A stretch of DNA of 64,000 bases, from the NCBI RefSeq assembly GCF_021227995.1, contig NZ_CP089301.1, positions 1,054,001 through 1,118,000 on the forward strand. The letters run 5' to 3'. The DNA comes from Novosphingobium kaempferiae. GTDB lineage: Bacteria > Pseudomonadota > Alphaproteobacteria > Sphingomonadales > Sphingomonadaceae. Positions 17,799-26,867 of the stretch are shown one piece after another. The position numbers were made by a program, and so were the translations under genes. The notes under the pieces were generated by a model. It searched no databases and was not told the DNA's origin. It saw nothing but the letters and a program-made list of their open reading frames with translations. The first letter of the stretch is position 1. The number at the start of each line of letters is the position of its first letter.

Positions 17799-18743
17799 AT
17801 GCCGTTTGACCGCCCTGCCCTCGTCGCGGCGGCGCATGAATCGATCCGCAGGGGTTCGAAGAGCTTCGCCGCCGCCAGCCGCCTGTTCGACCGCACCACG
17901 CGCGAACGTGTCTGGCTGCTCTATGCTTGGTGCCGCGCCTGCGACGACATCGCCGACGAGCAGGATCACGGCGGCGCCTCTTCCCCCGGCGGCCTCGACC
18001 CGGAATCCCGTCTCGCCACGATCCGCACGCTGACCGAACTGGCGATGGCCGGGGAGGCGACCGGCACGCCCGCGTTCGACGCGCTTGGCGTGGTGATGCG
18101 CGAAACGCCGGTGACGCCTGCCATGGTCGATGACGTGCTTGCCGGGTTCGCGCTCGATGCCGCTGACTGGCGACCGCGCACCGAAGCGGACATGCTGCGC
18201 TACTGCTACCACGTCGCGGGTGCCGTCGGCGTGATGATGGCTGCGGTCATGGGCGTCCCTGCGGAAGACGAGGACACCCTAGACCGCGCCTGCGACCTCG
18301 GCCTCGCCTTCCAGCTCGCCAACATCGTGCGCGACGTCTGGGAGGATGACGCCAACGGTCGCTGCTATCTGCCGCAGGAATGGCTGGCGGAGGCGGATAT
18401 CCCGCCGGGCGAAGTGACCAAGCCGCATTACCGGCATGCCCTCGTCCCGCTGGTTGCCCGTGCCTGCGCGCTGGCGCGGGATTACGAGGCATCGGCGCGG
18501 GTTGGCGCCGCGCAGCTCGCCTTCCGGCAGCGTTGGGCCGTGCTTTCGGCCGCAGGCATCTACGGCGGCATTGCCCGCGAGGTGGAGCGGCTCGGCATCC
18601 ATGCCTGGGATCACCGTGTCAGCGTGAGCAGGCCGGACAAGCTGCGTCTCGTCGCGCAAGCCCTTGGCGAAGCGCGCCGCTCACCCATTCCCGCGCCGAA
18701 ACCGGCGCCGTCCCGGCGTGAGCTGGCGGCGATGGCGCACTGA
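17799..18743 (+). CDS. crtB: phytoene synthase CrtB
   Basis: Condenses two geranylgeranyl diphosphates to phytoene, the first committed carotenoid step. The 314-residue protein has both magnesium-binding aspartate motifs: DDIAD at residues 49-53 and NIVRDVWEDD around 175-184, plus SIRRGSKSF near the N-terminus and CRACDDIADE. Length is typical. Last gene of the crt operon; a short 6-bp hairpin (CCCGGA/TCCGGG, 18760-18777) follows without a T-run. Together with crtY and crtI it makes beta-carotene from GGPP. Confidence 0.95.
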   Translation: MPFDRPALVAAAHESIRRGSKSFAAASRLFDRTTRERVWLLYAWCRACDDIADEQDHGGASSPGGLDPESRLATIRTLTELAMAGEATGTPAFDALGVVMRETPVTPAMVDDVLAGFALDAADWRPRTEADMLRYCYHVAGAVGVMMAAVMGVPAEDEDTLDRACDLGLAFQLANIVRDVWEDDANGRCYLPQEWLAEADIPPGEVTKPHYRHALVPLVARACALARDYEASARVGAAQLAFRQRWAVLSAAGIYGGIAREVERLGIHAWDHRVSVSRPDKLRLVAQALGEARRSPIPAPKPAPSRRELAAMAH

Positions 18744-18832
18744 CCACTGCCCGTTACAACCCGGAAACAAATCCGGGAGCCTGATCCGATCTTACGCGTT
18801 TCCCCCGCACTCAACGCTTCGGGAGAACGCCA

Positions 18833-18979
18833 ATGTTATTCACCATCGCCGCCATTCTAGTCGTGCTCTGGCTGCTCGGACTGGTCGTCTTCAAGGTATC
18901 GGGCGCGCTGATCCACCTGCTGCTGGTGATCGCGATCGTCGTCGGCCTGGTCCAGCTCTTCCGGGGTCGCAGGGTATAG
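18833..18979 (+). CDS. small hydrophobic membrane protein, Lmo0937-like
   Basis: A 48-residue protein starting at ATG 18833 behind GGGAG. It is made of two hydrophobic helices (about residues 3-20 and 25-43) joined by FKVSG, ending in RGRRV. This layout, including WLLGLV and the GRR tail, matches the Lmo0937 family of tiny membrane proteins found across bacteria and often stress-linked. Function unknown. Stands alone between crtB and a convergent MFS transporter gene. Confidence 0.75.
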   Translation: MLFTIAAILVVLWLLGLVVFKVSGALIHLLLVIAIVVGLVQLFRGRRV

Positions 18980-19000
18980 TCCTGCCGCGTTACGCCGCCC

Positions 19001-20278
19001 TCAGTGACTGACCGGGGGCGGCGCCTTGCGATAGAACTCGGGCGGATTGAGGCGGCGGAACAGCCGACCCCGTTCCGAATAGAGCACCAGCGCCAGCGCG
19101 ATCAGGCCGCAGACCACCATGCCCCCGATCACCGGTCGCGCCGTCCCGTCATAAGCCGCGCCGATCAGCGAGCCGAGAACCGCGCCGAGCACCACCCGCA
19201 CGAACGACATCACGGACGCCGCAGCCCCAGCGATACGCGCGAAGGGCTGGAGCGAGATCGCCTGGAAGTTGGCGCCCATGAAGCTCATCATGCACATCGA
19301 CATCGTCATCAGCGGCAGGAAGACCCACAGCGTCTCGCCATTCCAAGCCAATGCGAGATGCACGAATGCGAGTGCGATGTAGGTCAGCAGCGCGGCATGC
19401 GATACACGCCGCGCGCCGAAGCGCTCGACGATGCGGGCATTGGTGAAGTTGGTGCAGGCCATGACCAGCGCCATGCAGCCGAAGATCACCGGGAACCACG
19501 TACCCGCGCCGAAGTGCTCGCCGATCAGCTGCTGCGAGCTGTTGAGGTAGCCGAACATCGCCCCCTGGGCGAAAGCCGCGCCGAGGAAATAGCCCACCGC
19601 CGAACGTTCGCGCAGGGCCATGCCCATGTTGCCCGCGACGACGCCCAGCTTCACGGGCTGGCGGTTCGCCGGATCGAGCGTTTCCGGCAGTCGCACCCAG
19701 GCCCACAGGAACACCACTGCCGCAAGCCCGCCCATGATCCCGAAGATCCAGCGCCATCCCGCGACGAGCAGCACCGACTGGCCGATCATCGGCGCGATCA
19801 TCGGCACGACCATGAAGGTCATCGCCACCAGCGACTGCGTGCGCGCCATCCGGTCGCCGTCGAAGCGGTCGCGCAGGATCGACATGGGCATGACCATCAT
19901 CGAGGACGTCACCGCTCCCATCACCCCGCGCGCGACCAGCAGCAGCTCGAAACTGCGTGAAATGGCGCAGAGCACCGAAAGCAGGATGTAGCCCGCAATC
20001 GCCACCAGTACGACGGGGCGGCGACCGTAGCGGTCGGCGATGGCACCCGGGAACAGCGAGCCCAGCCCCGCGCAGATCAGGAACACGCCGATGATGAGCT
20101 GGCGCTGGTTGGGGTCGGCCAAGTGCAGGTCGTTGCTGATCGCCCCCAGCGCCGGCAGCATGACGTCGATCGCCAGCGCCTGCAGCGCCTGGAAGGACGC
20201 CATCATGGCGACGAACTCGAATTCCCGCATGGGGAACGGCTTGGAACTGGCTTCAGGGGAGTGCATGCGCTGGCGCAT
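19001..20278 (-). CDS. Bcr/CflA-type multidrug efflux MFS transporter
   Basis: Inner-membrane drug:proton antiporter of the DHA1 group. The 425-residue product has about 12 membrane segments, ALAIDVMLPALGAI in helix 1 as in Bcr/CflA proteins, the loop-2/3 motif ADRYGRRPVVL, and PMIAPMIGQ with GWRWIF in the antiporter motif C region. Start at ATG 20278 or ATG 20266; neither has a convincing ribosome site. The start region holds a palindrome (GCATGCGC/GCGCATGC, 20263-20280) and just upstream a second dyad (CCGCA/TGCGG, 20280-20293), possibly regulatory. Substrate unknown. Confidence 0.88.
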   Translation of the reverse strand: MRQRMHSPEASSKPFPMREFEFVAMMASFQALQALAIDVMLPALGAISNDLHLADPNQRQLIIGVFLICAGLGSLFPGAIADRYGRRPVVLVAIAGYILLSVLCAISRSFELLLVARGVMGAVTSSMMVMPMSILRDRFDGDRMARTQSLVAMTFMVVPMIAPMIGQSVLLVAGWRWIFGIMGGLAAVVFLWAWVRLPETLDPANRQPVKLGVVAGNMGMALRERSAVGYFLGAAFAQGAMFGYLNSSQQLIGEHFGAGTWFPVIFGCMALVMACTNFTNARIVERFGARRVSHAALLTYIALAFVHLALAWNGETLWVFLPLMTMSMCMMSFMGANFQAISLQPFARIAGAAASVMSFVRVVLGAVLGSLIGAAYDGTARPVIGGMVVCGLIALALVLYSERGRLFRRLNPPEFYRKAPPPVSH

Positions 20279-20357
20279 GCCGCAGATATGCGGGGTTAGC
20301 CACCCCTAATGCGCTCGGCATGGCGCATTTACGGGCAACGAGGCTATATGATGCACC

Positions 20358-21473
20358 ATGTCACCGCAGGATGAACAGGACGAGCCGGAAGCCGACGGCC
20401 TGCGCAAGATCATCCATGTCGACATGGACGCGTTCTACGCCAGCGTCGAGCAGCGCGACGATCCGTCACTGCGCGGACTTCCCGTGGCGGTCGGCGGCTC
20501 GTCAGGTCGAGGCGTCGTCGCGGCGGCAAGCTACGAAGCCCGCAAGTTCGGCGTGCGCTCGGCAATGCCCTCGGCCCGAGCGGTGCGGCTATGCCCGGAC
20601 CTCGTGTTCCGGAAACCCCGCTTCGAGGTCTATCGCGAGGTCAGCCAGCAGATCCGCGCGATCTTCCTCGACTACACGCCGCATGTGGAGCCGCTCTCGC
20701 TGGACGAGGCCTATCTCGACGTCACCGCAGACCTCAAGGGCATCGGCTCGGCGACCCGGATCGCGCAGGAGATCCGCCGCCGCATCAAGGCAGAGACACA
20801 GCTTACGGCCAGCGCGGGGGTGTCGTACAACAAGTTCCTCGCCAAGCTCGCCAGTGACCAGAACAAGCCCGACGGCCTGTGCGTCATCCGTCCCGGCGAG
20901 GGCACGGCTTTCGTCGCCGCGCTGCCGGTGCGTCGCTTCCACGGCGTCGGTCCGCGCGGGGCGGAGAAGATGGCACGCCTCGGCATCGAGACCGGAGCCG
21001 ATCTTGCCGCCAGGGATCTGGCCTTCCTGCGCGCCAATTTCGGCAGCTTCGCCGAATACCTGTTCCGGGCCGCACGCGGCGTCGATCTGCGGCAGGTCCG
21101 CGCCGACCGACCAAGAAAGTCCGTAGGCGGGGAACGCACCTTCTTCGAGAACATCAAGGATGCCGCCACCCTGCGCGAGACGATGGACCATATCGTCGAT
21201 GTGGTCTGGGAGCGCATCGAACGCGCGCAGGCGCGTGGCCGCACCGTGACGATGAAGCTGCGCTACGCCGACTTCCAGACCCTCACCCGCGCCCGCTCGC
21301 TCCATCACTTCGTCGCCGACAAGGCGGAGTTCTCCGCGATCGGGCACGCCTTGCTGGAAGACATGCTGCCCCTGCCCCAACCGATCCGGCTGATGGGCCT
21401 GACGCTCTCTGCGCTTGAGCAGCATGACGAAGGCACGAAAGCGGCGAAGAACGGGCAATTGTCTCTGCTCTAG
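20358..21473 (+). CDS. dinB: DNA polymerase IV (DinB)
   Basis: Y-family translesion polymerase, 371 residues. Catalytic acidic motifs are intact: HVDMDAFYASVEQ at the N-terminus and PLSLDEAYLDV in the palm, followed by SAGVSYNKFLAKLASD, the helix-hairpin-helix region PVRRFHGVGP and the little-finger domain. It has an N-terminal extension of about 15 acidic residues before KIIHVDMD and no C-terminal beta-clamp-like tail that I can name with certainty (ends GQLSLL, a plausible clamp-binding QLxLL motif). No SOS box is obvious upstream. Monocistronic. Confidence 0.95.
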   Translation: MSPQDEQDEPEADGLRKIIHVDMDAFYASVEQRDDPSLRGLPVAVGGSSGRGVVAAASYEARKFGVRSAMPSARAVRLCPDLVFRKPRFEVYREVSQQIRAIFLDYTPHVEPLSLDEAYLDVTADLKGIGSATRIAQEIRRRIKAETQLTASAGVSYNKFLAKLASDQNKPDGLCVIRPGEGTAFVAALPVRRFHGVGPRGAEKMARLGIETGADLAARDLAFLRANFGSFAEYLFRAARGVDLRQVRADRPRKSVGGERTFFENIKDAATLRETMDHIVDVVWERIERAQARGRTVTMKLRYADFQTLTRARSLHHFVADKAEFSAIGHALLEDMLPLPQPIRLMGLTLSALEQHDEGTKAAKNGQLSLL

Positions 21474-21562
21474 CGTCGGCGGGCCGGTACGGTGGCGGGT
21501 CGGGTCGCGAAACGCGGTGCGCGGCCAGCCGTTTTCTTCGGGTAGCAACCTGGAGATTATCC

Positions 21563-21961
21563 ATGCGCCCCATTCATCGTATCATGGCCGTGGCCGCGCT
21601 TGCTTCGGCCATCCCCACCATCGCCGTCGCAGCCGATCGGCAGGCGGCCTCAAGCATACCCGAGCCGGGCAACCCCGAAGCACGGCGCGAACGCTTCAAC
21701 GAACAACAGGCCGCCGTCGCCCGCCAGCAACTTGCAGACAACGCCGCCAGCCAGCAGCGCTATGAGGCAGCCGTGGCTTCGGCGCAGATGCAGGCTGACC
21801 GTCAGGACTCAGCTTACGCCGATACCCTCAGGCAGCACGATACGGCGGTCGATACCTATCGTTCCGACCGCAAGGAATGGGAACGCACCAACCCCGCCTG
21901 CTGGAACGGCAGCGCCGCAGAGTGCCCCGCTGAGCCGCCTGTTCCCTCTCCCGGCAGATAA
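21563..21961 (+). CDS. small secreted protein of unknown function (paralogue 1)
   Basis: Unrecognised 132-residue protein with a clear signal peptide (RIMAVAALASAIPTIAVAA). The mature part is rich in Gln, Ala, Arg and Asp, predicted as a long helix or coiled coil, ending in a loop with two cysteines (NPACWNGSAAEC) and prolines. The next gene has the same plan: helical body with repeated Y/D/R residues, then two cysteines near the C-terminus (ACRAGYYDRC). The two are probably an old tandem duplication. Periplasmic; no function inferred. Confidence 0.65.
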   Translation: MRPIHRIMAVAALASAIPTIAVAADRQAASSIPEPGNPEARRERFNEQQAAVARQQLADNAASQQRYEAAVASAQMQADRQDSAYADTLRQHDTAVDTYRSDRKEWERTNPACWNGSAAECPAEPPVPSPGR

Positions 21962-22047
21962 GCGACGAACCGCTCGCCGCAAGCGCTTTGCATCCGCGCT
22001 GCGGCGAGTGCATGGAGCCTCATCGGGTTTGATGGGGTTGGAATATC

Positions 22048-22419
22048 ATGGGGCGCGTGGTTCGGTTCGGCATGCTGGTCGTGGCGTCGTGCTCGATGCC
22101 TGTGCTCGCGGACGATCCACGAGACCCGACGATGACCCCGCAAGCTATCGCCCGTGATCGAGCCGTCATCCAGCAACTCAACCGCCGTCAGGCGGAATAC
22201 GTGCGCCAGCGTGACGCAGGCTACGCGCGGGGATGGCAGGATTACGAAGCCGCACGCGGCCGGACTTCGTCGGACGACGAAGATGAGTCAGCCGACTACA
22301 CGGCGATGCGTCGCGACTATGCCGCCCAACGCCGTGAATACGAACAGGCAGTGCGCGACTGGAAGGCGGATGTAGCCGCCTGCCGCGCCGGATATTACGA
22401 CCGCTGCGACAATCGGTGA
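22048..22419 (+). CDS. small secreted protein of unknown function (paralogue 2)
   Basis: A 123-residue protein with signal peptide (RFGMLVVASCSMPVLA) and a helical mature part rich in Arg, Asp, Tyr and Gln (RRQAEYVRQRDAGYARG, MRRDYAAQRREYEQAVRDW), closing with a cysteine pair seven residues apart (ACRAGYYDRC). Shares layout and the terminal cysteine pair with the gene 86 bp upstream, pointing to tandem duplication. No known family recognised. Periplasmic location inferred from the signal peptide. Confidence 0.65.
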   Translation: MGRVVRFGMLVVASCSMPVLADDPRDPTMTPQAIARDRAVIQQLNRRQAEYVRQRDAGYARGWQDYEAARGRTSSDDEDESADYTAMRRDYAAQRREYEQAVRDWKADVAACRAGYYDRCDNR

Positions 22420-22444
22420 TCTGAAACGCAACGCTCAATCCCGG

Positions 22445-23968
22445 TCACATCAGCGCCGTCGCCAGATTGACGACAGCATGAACCGCGATGGACGCTGCGA
22501 TCAGGATGCCGGCATATCTGATCGCACCTGAGTTGTCCGAAATCGCCTGCTTGTCCTCCGTCCGCTCAAGGCGAGCCGTGGCGGCGCGCATCAGGCGCGG
22601 TGCATCCGCCGAGAGGCGCGAGAGTTCGAGCAGCATTGCCTCCAGCCGGTCCGGACCCGCCAGCGTCTGAAGCCGTGATGCCAGCAGCCGCCCGCGCAGG
22701 GCGGTGAGCGCTTCGGACAAGTCGAAGTCCGGCGCGATACCGGCAAGAACGCCGTCCATCGTGACCATGGCCTTGAAGATCAGCACAAGGTCGGGCGGCA
22801 GCACCAGTCCTTCCTTGCGCAGCAGCGGGAAGAAATCCGCCACCATCGCGTTGAGCACCAGCGCTCCCGTCCCATGACGCGCGACCAGGCGCTCCGACGC
22901 GACCAGCAGGCGTTCGCGGGGCACCTCGCCCGCTTGCGACCACAAGCCCAGCATGTCGGCCACACCGCCCGGATCGTTGCCTCGCAATGAGAGGATGAAC
23001 GTCAGGAACTCGTGCTGGCGACGGGGCGACACGAACCCCACGGAGCCGAGGTCGAGCAGGGCCAGACGGCCCCCTGCGCCGGTCTCCACCGGGGGGAGAC
23101 ACAGCAGGTTGCCGGGATGCGGATCGGCATGGAAGCGCCCGTTGACCAGCACCATCTCCAGCACCAGCCGCGCGCCGAGATCGGCGATGGACGACGGATC
23201 TATGCCCTTCGCCCGCAATGCCTCCGGATCGCGCGGGGGAACGCCCTCGACATAGTCCATCACCAGCACGCCCTCGCTCGTGTGCTGCCAGTGGATGCGA
23301 GGCACCACTACCTGTCGGATCGAGGCGAGGTCGGAGCGCAGAAGATCGGCGTTGCGACCCTCGTTGGTGAAATCGAGTTCGTCGAGAATCTCGCGGCCCA
23401 ACTGCTCGATCATGGCGGACGGCATCATCCGGCGCACAGCAACGCTGCGCGCCTCGACCAGCGCGGCGAGATGGCGCAGCAGCCGCAGGTCGGCCTCCAT
23501 GGCCTTGCGGATGCCGGGGCGGCGGATCTTGACGACTACCTGCGTCCCGTCGTGAAGTGTCGCGCGATGGACCTGCGCGATCGATGCCGCCGCCAGCGGT
23601 TCGGTATCGAAACTGGCGAACGCGGTTTCCGGCGGCTCGCCCAGCGCCGCCTCCACACTCGGACGCAGCGTGTCGAAAGCCAGCCGGGGAGCATCGCTCT
23701 GAAGCTGTTCGAAGGCTGCGATCCACTCGTCCGTCAGCATGTCGCGCCGCGTCGCGAGGATCTGGCCGAGCTTCACGTAAGTCGGCCCCAGTGCCTCCAG
23801 AGCCCGACGCGTCCGCGTCGGCAGGTCCGCATCCTCCCGCGCCTCGCCACCGAGCCCGAGCCGCGCGAGCAGCGAGTCCAGTCCAAAGCGGGCGATCACG
23901 GCGCTCACTTCGGCCATGCGCGCCCGGTCGCGTGCGGCGACGCTCACGGTTTCGAGGATTGTCGGCAT
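22445..23968 (-). CDS. ABC1/UbiB family atypical kinase
   Basis: Atypical protein kinase-like ATPase of the UbiB/ADCK group, usually tied to ubiquinone or other isoprenoid lipid biosynthesis. The 507-residue protein has the invariant KxGQ motif (YVKLGQILATRRD), the alanine-rich loop AAASIAQVHRA, the lysine strand VVKIRRPG, HADPHPGN for metal binding and the DLG motif (LLDLGSVG). The C-terminus has a hydrophobic helix pair region (YAGILIAASIAVHAVV) for membrane attachment. No ubi genes are adjacent, so it may be a second ABC1 paralogue rather than UbiB itself. Confidence 0.88.
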   Translation of the reverse strand: MPTILETVSVAARDRARMAEVSAVIARFGLDSLLARLGLGGEAREDADLPTRTRRALEALGPTYVKLGQILATRRDMLTDEWIAAFEQLQSDAPRLAFDTLRPSVEAALGEPPETAFASFDTEPLAAASIAQVHRATLHDGTQVVVKIRRPGIRKAMEADLRLLRHLAALVEARSVAVRRMMPSAMIEQLGREILDELDFTNEGRNADLLRSDLASIRQVVVPRIHWQHTSEGVLVMDYVEGVPPRDPEALRAKGIDPSSIADLGARLVLEMVLVNGRFHADPHPGNLLCLPPVETGAGGRLALLDLGSVGFVSPRRQHEFLTFILSLRGNDPGGVADMLGLWSQAGEVPRERLLVASERLVARHGTGALVLNAMVADFFPLLRKEGLVLPPDLVLIFKAMVTMDGVLAGIAPDFDLSEALTALRGRLLASRLQTLAGPDRLEAMLLELSRLSADAPRLMRAATARLERTEDKQAISDNSGAIRYAGILIAASIAVHAVVNLATALM

Positions 23969-24092
23969 CGCGGTTCCCTGGCTGCGAAAGGTATCGCAAA
24001 ACCGGCGGAGTTGGGGTCAGGTTCCTGCCACGCTTGTGGAAAGCGCGCCGCCCCGCGTTGGAGCGCGCGACCGCCGGGGTTAGGCTCCTACA

Positions 24093-24665
24093 ATGCCCGG
24101 CCTCATCCGCAGTGCAGTCGTCCTCGCCCTCGCCGCCGTTCTCGCGGCATGTGGCGGCGGCGTGAAGTATCGCCCCGTCAGCGATGTCCCGGTGCGCGTT
24201 GGCCCGCCCTACAAGGTGCGCGGAACGACCTATACTCCTGCCGCCCAGCCCGATTACGACATGCTCGGCTACGCGACATGGTATGGCTCGGAAAGCGGCA
24301 ACCAGGTCGCCAATGGCGAGCGTTTCCGCCCCAAATGGATCACCGCCGCGCACAAGACGCTGCCCCTTCCCGCCTATGTCGAAGTGACTTCGCTCGACAC
24401 CGGGCGGCGGATTCTCGTTCGCGTGAACGACCGCGGCCCATTCGGCGAAAGCGCGCGGATCATCGATCTCTCGCGCGGCGCTGCCGAACTTCTCGGCATG
24501 CGCACGCAGGGCAAGGCGGCAGTGCGTGTCCGCGTAGTCGAGCCTGCAGAGAAGGACCGGGCCGCTCTGCGCAAGGGAAAACCCGCTCGTTCGCTGCCGT
24601 CCGTCCCGCCACGCACGCTGTCGAACCTGCAGGATCAGTTCGCACGCGGCGTGGGTACGCGCTAG
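24093..24665 (+). CDS. rlpA: RlpA family septal ring lytic transglycosylase-like lipoprotein
   Basis: Periplasmic lipoprotein with a double-psi beta-barrel domain. The 190-residue product has a lipobox (LAACGGG), then the RlpA core: GYATWYGSESGNQVANGERF, TAAHKTLPLP, and VRVNDRGPFGESARIIDLSRGAAELLG. RlpA cleaves denuded peptidoglycan strands in Pseudomonas. It lacks the C-terminal SPOR domain that recruits many homologues to the septum; the tail is short and basic. Catalytic competence cannot be judged further. Confidence 0.9.
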   Translation: MPGLIRSAVVLALAAVLAACGGGVKYRPVSDVPVRVGPPYKVRGTTYTPAAQPDYDMLGYATWYGSESGNQVANGERFRPKWITAAHKTLPLPAYVEVTSLDTGRRILVRVNDRGPFGESARIIDLSRGAAELLGMRTQGKAAVRVRVVEPAEKDRAALRKGKPARSLPSVPPRTLSNLQDQFARGVGTR

Positions 24666-24725
24666 GCACGCGTCCGGGAACCCAGACCTGCTTTTCGGCG
24701 TTGCCTCTCCAGTAGGAGAGAGATC

Positions 24726-24884
24726 ATGACCATCGGAGCCGAAATTCCCTTCCGCCGCAGCCGCTTCGCGCGGGAGACCGGATCGCTCATTTTCGACCGC
24801 CAGCGCGATGAGCATCGCCGCGAAGCCGACAGGCGCGAAGAGCCGATGCGCGTATGGTCAAAGGGGCGCTTCGTAGCGAGCTAA
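24726..24884 (+). CDS. small basic protein of unknown function
   Basis: A 52-residue open frame starting at ATG 24726 with a good ribosome site (AGGAGAG) about 5 bases upstream. It encodes an arginine-rich, highly charged peptide (RQRDEHRREADRREEP in the middle) with no signal or membrane segment. It is followed immediately by a strong hairpin terminator, consistent with a real transcript end. No family recognised; it could be a small DNA- or RNA-binding protein. Support is the ribosome site, position and terminator rather than homology. Confidence 0.5.
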   Translation: MTIGAEIPFRRSRFARETGSLIFDRQRDEHRREADRREEPMRVWSKGRFVAS

Positions 24885-24900
24885 GCCGCTGAAAGGCCGA

Positions 24901-24930
24901 AACGGCGCCGCCTTGAAAAGCGGCGCCGTT
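24901..24930. terminator. hairpin terminator between two convergent genes
   Basis: Perfect 11-bp inverted repeat, AACGGCGCCGC and GCGGCGCCGTT, separated by an 8-base loop (CTTGAAAA). It lies 16 bp after the small-protein stop and 7 bp from the btuB stop, so it can serve both converging transcripts. A short T-rich tail (CCTGTTCT) follows on the plus strand. Confidence 0.7.
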
Positions 24931-24937
24931 CCTGTTC

Positions 24938-26752
24938 TCACATCTTGACGCGGATACCCGCATAAGCGGATCGGCCGGGGGTGCCGTAAGTCCGTACCAC
25001 TTCGTAGTGCTCGTCGAACAGGTTTTCGACCCGCCCGTAGATTTCAACGTTGTCGGTCACCGCGAACGCACTGCGCAGTCCGACGACGACATTGCCGCCC
25101 ACGTACTGGGTGTTGGCCGTATCGTCATAACGACCGCCGCCGACCCTCAGGTCCGCGCCCAGCTTGAGGCCAAGTTCCCAGACCTTGTCGATGCTCGCAT
25201 ACAGGTTGCTCTTCGGCCGACGGGCCAGAAGCGCACCGGTGATCTCGTTCGTGGCGTGGAGATACGTGTAGGCGAGGTTGACGTCGAAGCCCTGCCAGTT
25301 CGTCACCTGCATGCCCAGCTCGACGCCCTTGGCGCGCGCGCGACCTACGTTGTAGTAGTTCCAGTTCGCCAGGTCGTAGTCGATCAGGTTGCGGGTCTTG
25401 CGGTCGAAATAGGTCAGCGTGAAACGGCCCGTGCCCTCGGCAAACGGCTGCTCAAGCCCGACATCCCAGCTCTTGGAAGTCTCCGGATCGAGCGCCCGGA
25501 AGCCTGCGTTGGTGTAGAGCTGGTAGAGCGAGGGCGCCTTGAAACCCTCGCCGTAGCTGGCGCGCAAAACGGGCGCATCGACGCCGGTGCCGATGACCCA
25601 CGCGCCATTGGCGGCCAGGGTCGTCTTGTGCCCGAAGTCCGAATTGTCGTCGTAACGCACACCGCCGTTCAGGGTGAGCCCGGCAAGCGGATGCAGTGTC
25701 AGGTTGCCGAACAGGCTGTCGATGCTGGTCGAGTCCTTCGATCCGTAATTGTCGTCGAACTTCTGCTTCTCGGTCTCGCCGCCGACGAGGATCGAGGCCA
25801 TCTCGACCGGCGCGAAGCTGATCTGGCCTTCGAACCGCTCGGTGCGGCCATTGGTGGTGTAGGGGCCGAACACCGCGTCATCGGAAATGCGGCGGGTGTC
25901 GTTCAGGCCATAGCCGATCCGCGCGTTCAACCGGCCGTCGAGGCCAGCGTAACGCAGGTTCGCATAGCCCAGCGTATCGCGCTTCATGCCCAGGTTGAGC
26001 GCATCTGCGCCCGTGTTGTCGTAGTCGTAGTTCGCCTTGGTGTAGAACCCGCCGGCGTCCGCCGACAGTCCCGGCGCGAACTCGATCGAGGCGCGCGCGT
26101 TGGCGCTCTTGCTCTCGAAGCCGTCCTTCTCGGTAGCGCCGCGGCGTTCGTTGAAGGCGGAGAAACCGTCGCCTTTCAGCCAGTTTCCGCCCAGCGTCAG
26201 GCCCACCGGGCCGACCAGACCGGCCGCAGAGACGCTCGCCTGCCTGCGGTCGCGCCAGCCGTATTCGGCCTGGCCGCGCGCGGTCCATTCCTCGGTCGGT
26301 CGGGCGGTGATGAAGTTGATGACGCCGCCGATGGCGCGGCTGCCCCACAGCACGCCCGAGGATCCGCGCACGACCTCGACGCGGTCGAACTGGCGGATGG
26401 GCAGCGCGCCGAAATCGAAGCCGCCGCCGACGTCGCCGGGGTCGTTGATGCGCACGCCGTCGATCAGGACGAGGCTCTGCGCGTTCTCCGCACCGCGCAC
26501 GAAGACGCTGGAAGGCTGGCCGAAACCGCCGGACTGGACGGTCGAAACGCCGGGAATGCGGGACAGAACGTCGGTTGCGGTGGTCGCCTGGACGCGCTCG
26601 ATCTCGTCGCGGGTGACGACGCTGACGGACTGGCCTACCTGCGTGATCGGGGTCGGCTCGCGAGTGGCGGTGACGACGATCTGCTCGTCCGCCTCCGCCA
26701 TCGCAGGCGTGCTCAGCACAAACGCGGAACTCAACAAAAACAGATACTTCAT
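24938..26752 (-). CDS. btuB: BtuB-type TonB-dependent vitamin B12 receptor
   Basis: Outer-membrane cobalamin transporter, 604 residues. Signal peptide (LFLLSSAFVLSTPAMA), TonB box EQIVVTATR right after it, plug domain with DVLSRIPGV and FVRGAENAQSLVLIDGVRIND, then a 22-strand-type barrel ending YAGIRVKM. The plug sequence closely follows BtuB. The decisive support is a cobalamin riboswitch in its leader (26868-27040), so expression should fall when B12 is plentiful. No btuCDF or cob genes are in the window. Confidence 0.92.
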   Translation of the reverse strand: MKYLFLLSSAFVLSTPAMAEADEQIVVTATREPTPITQVGQSVSVVTRDEIERVQATTATDVLSRIPGVSTVQSGGFGQPSSVFVRGAENAQSLVLIDGVRINDPGDVGGGFDFGALPIRQFDRVEVVRGSSGVLWGSRAIGGVINFITARPTEEWTARGQAEYGWRDRRQASVSAAGLVGPVGLTLGGNWLKGDGFSAFNERRGATEKDGFESKSANARASIEFAPGLSADAGGFYTKANYDYDNTGADALNLGMKRDTLGYANLRYAGLDGRLNARIGYGLNDTRRISDDAVFGPYTTNGRTERFEGQISFAPVEMASILVGGETEKQKFDDNYGSKDSTSIDSLFGNLTLHPLAGLTLNGGVRYDDNSDFGHKTTLAANGAWVIGTGVDAPVLRASYGEGFKAPSLYQLYTNAGFRALDPETSKSWDVGLEQPFAEGTGRFTLTYFDRKTRNLIDYDLANWNYYNVGRARAKGVELGMQVTNWQGFDVNLAYTYLHATNEITGALLARRPKSNLYASIDKVWELGLKLGADLRVGGGRYDDTANTQYVGGNVVVGLRSAFAVTDNVEIYGRVENLFDEHYEVVRTYGTPGRSAYAGIRVKM

Positions 26753-26867
26753 AGCACTTCCTCCGAACCTTGAACGTCTTTGCCGTTCGTGGCGGAGGCG
26801 TGCGCGTCTTCCTTCCGACGCGTCACACTCGCTGCATCCGGAACACCCCGTCCGGCTGCGGAACGAC

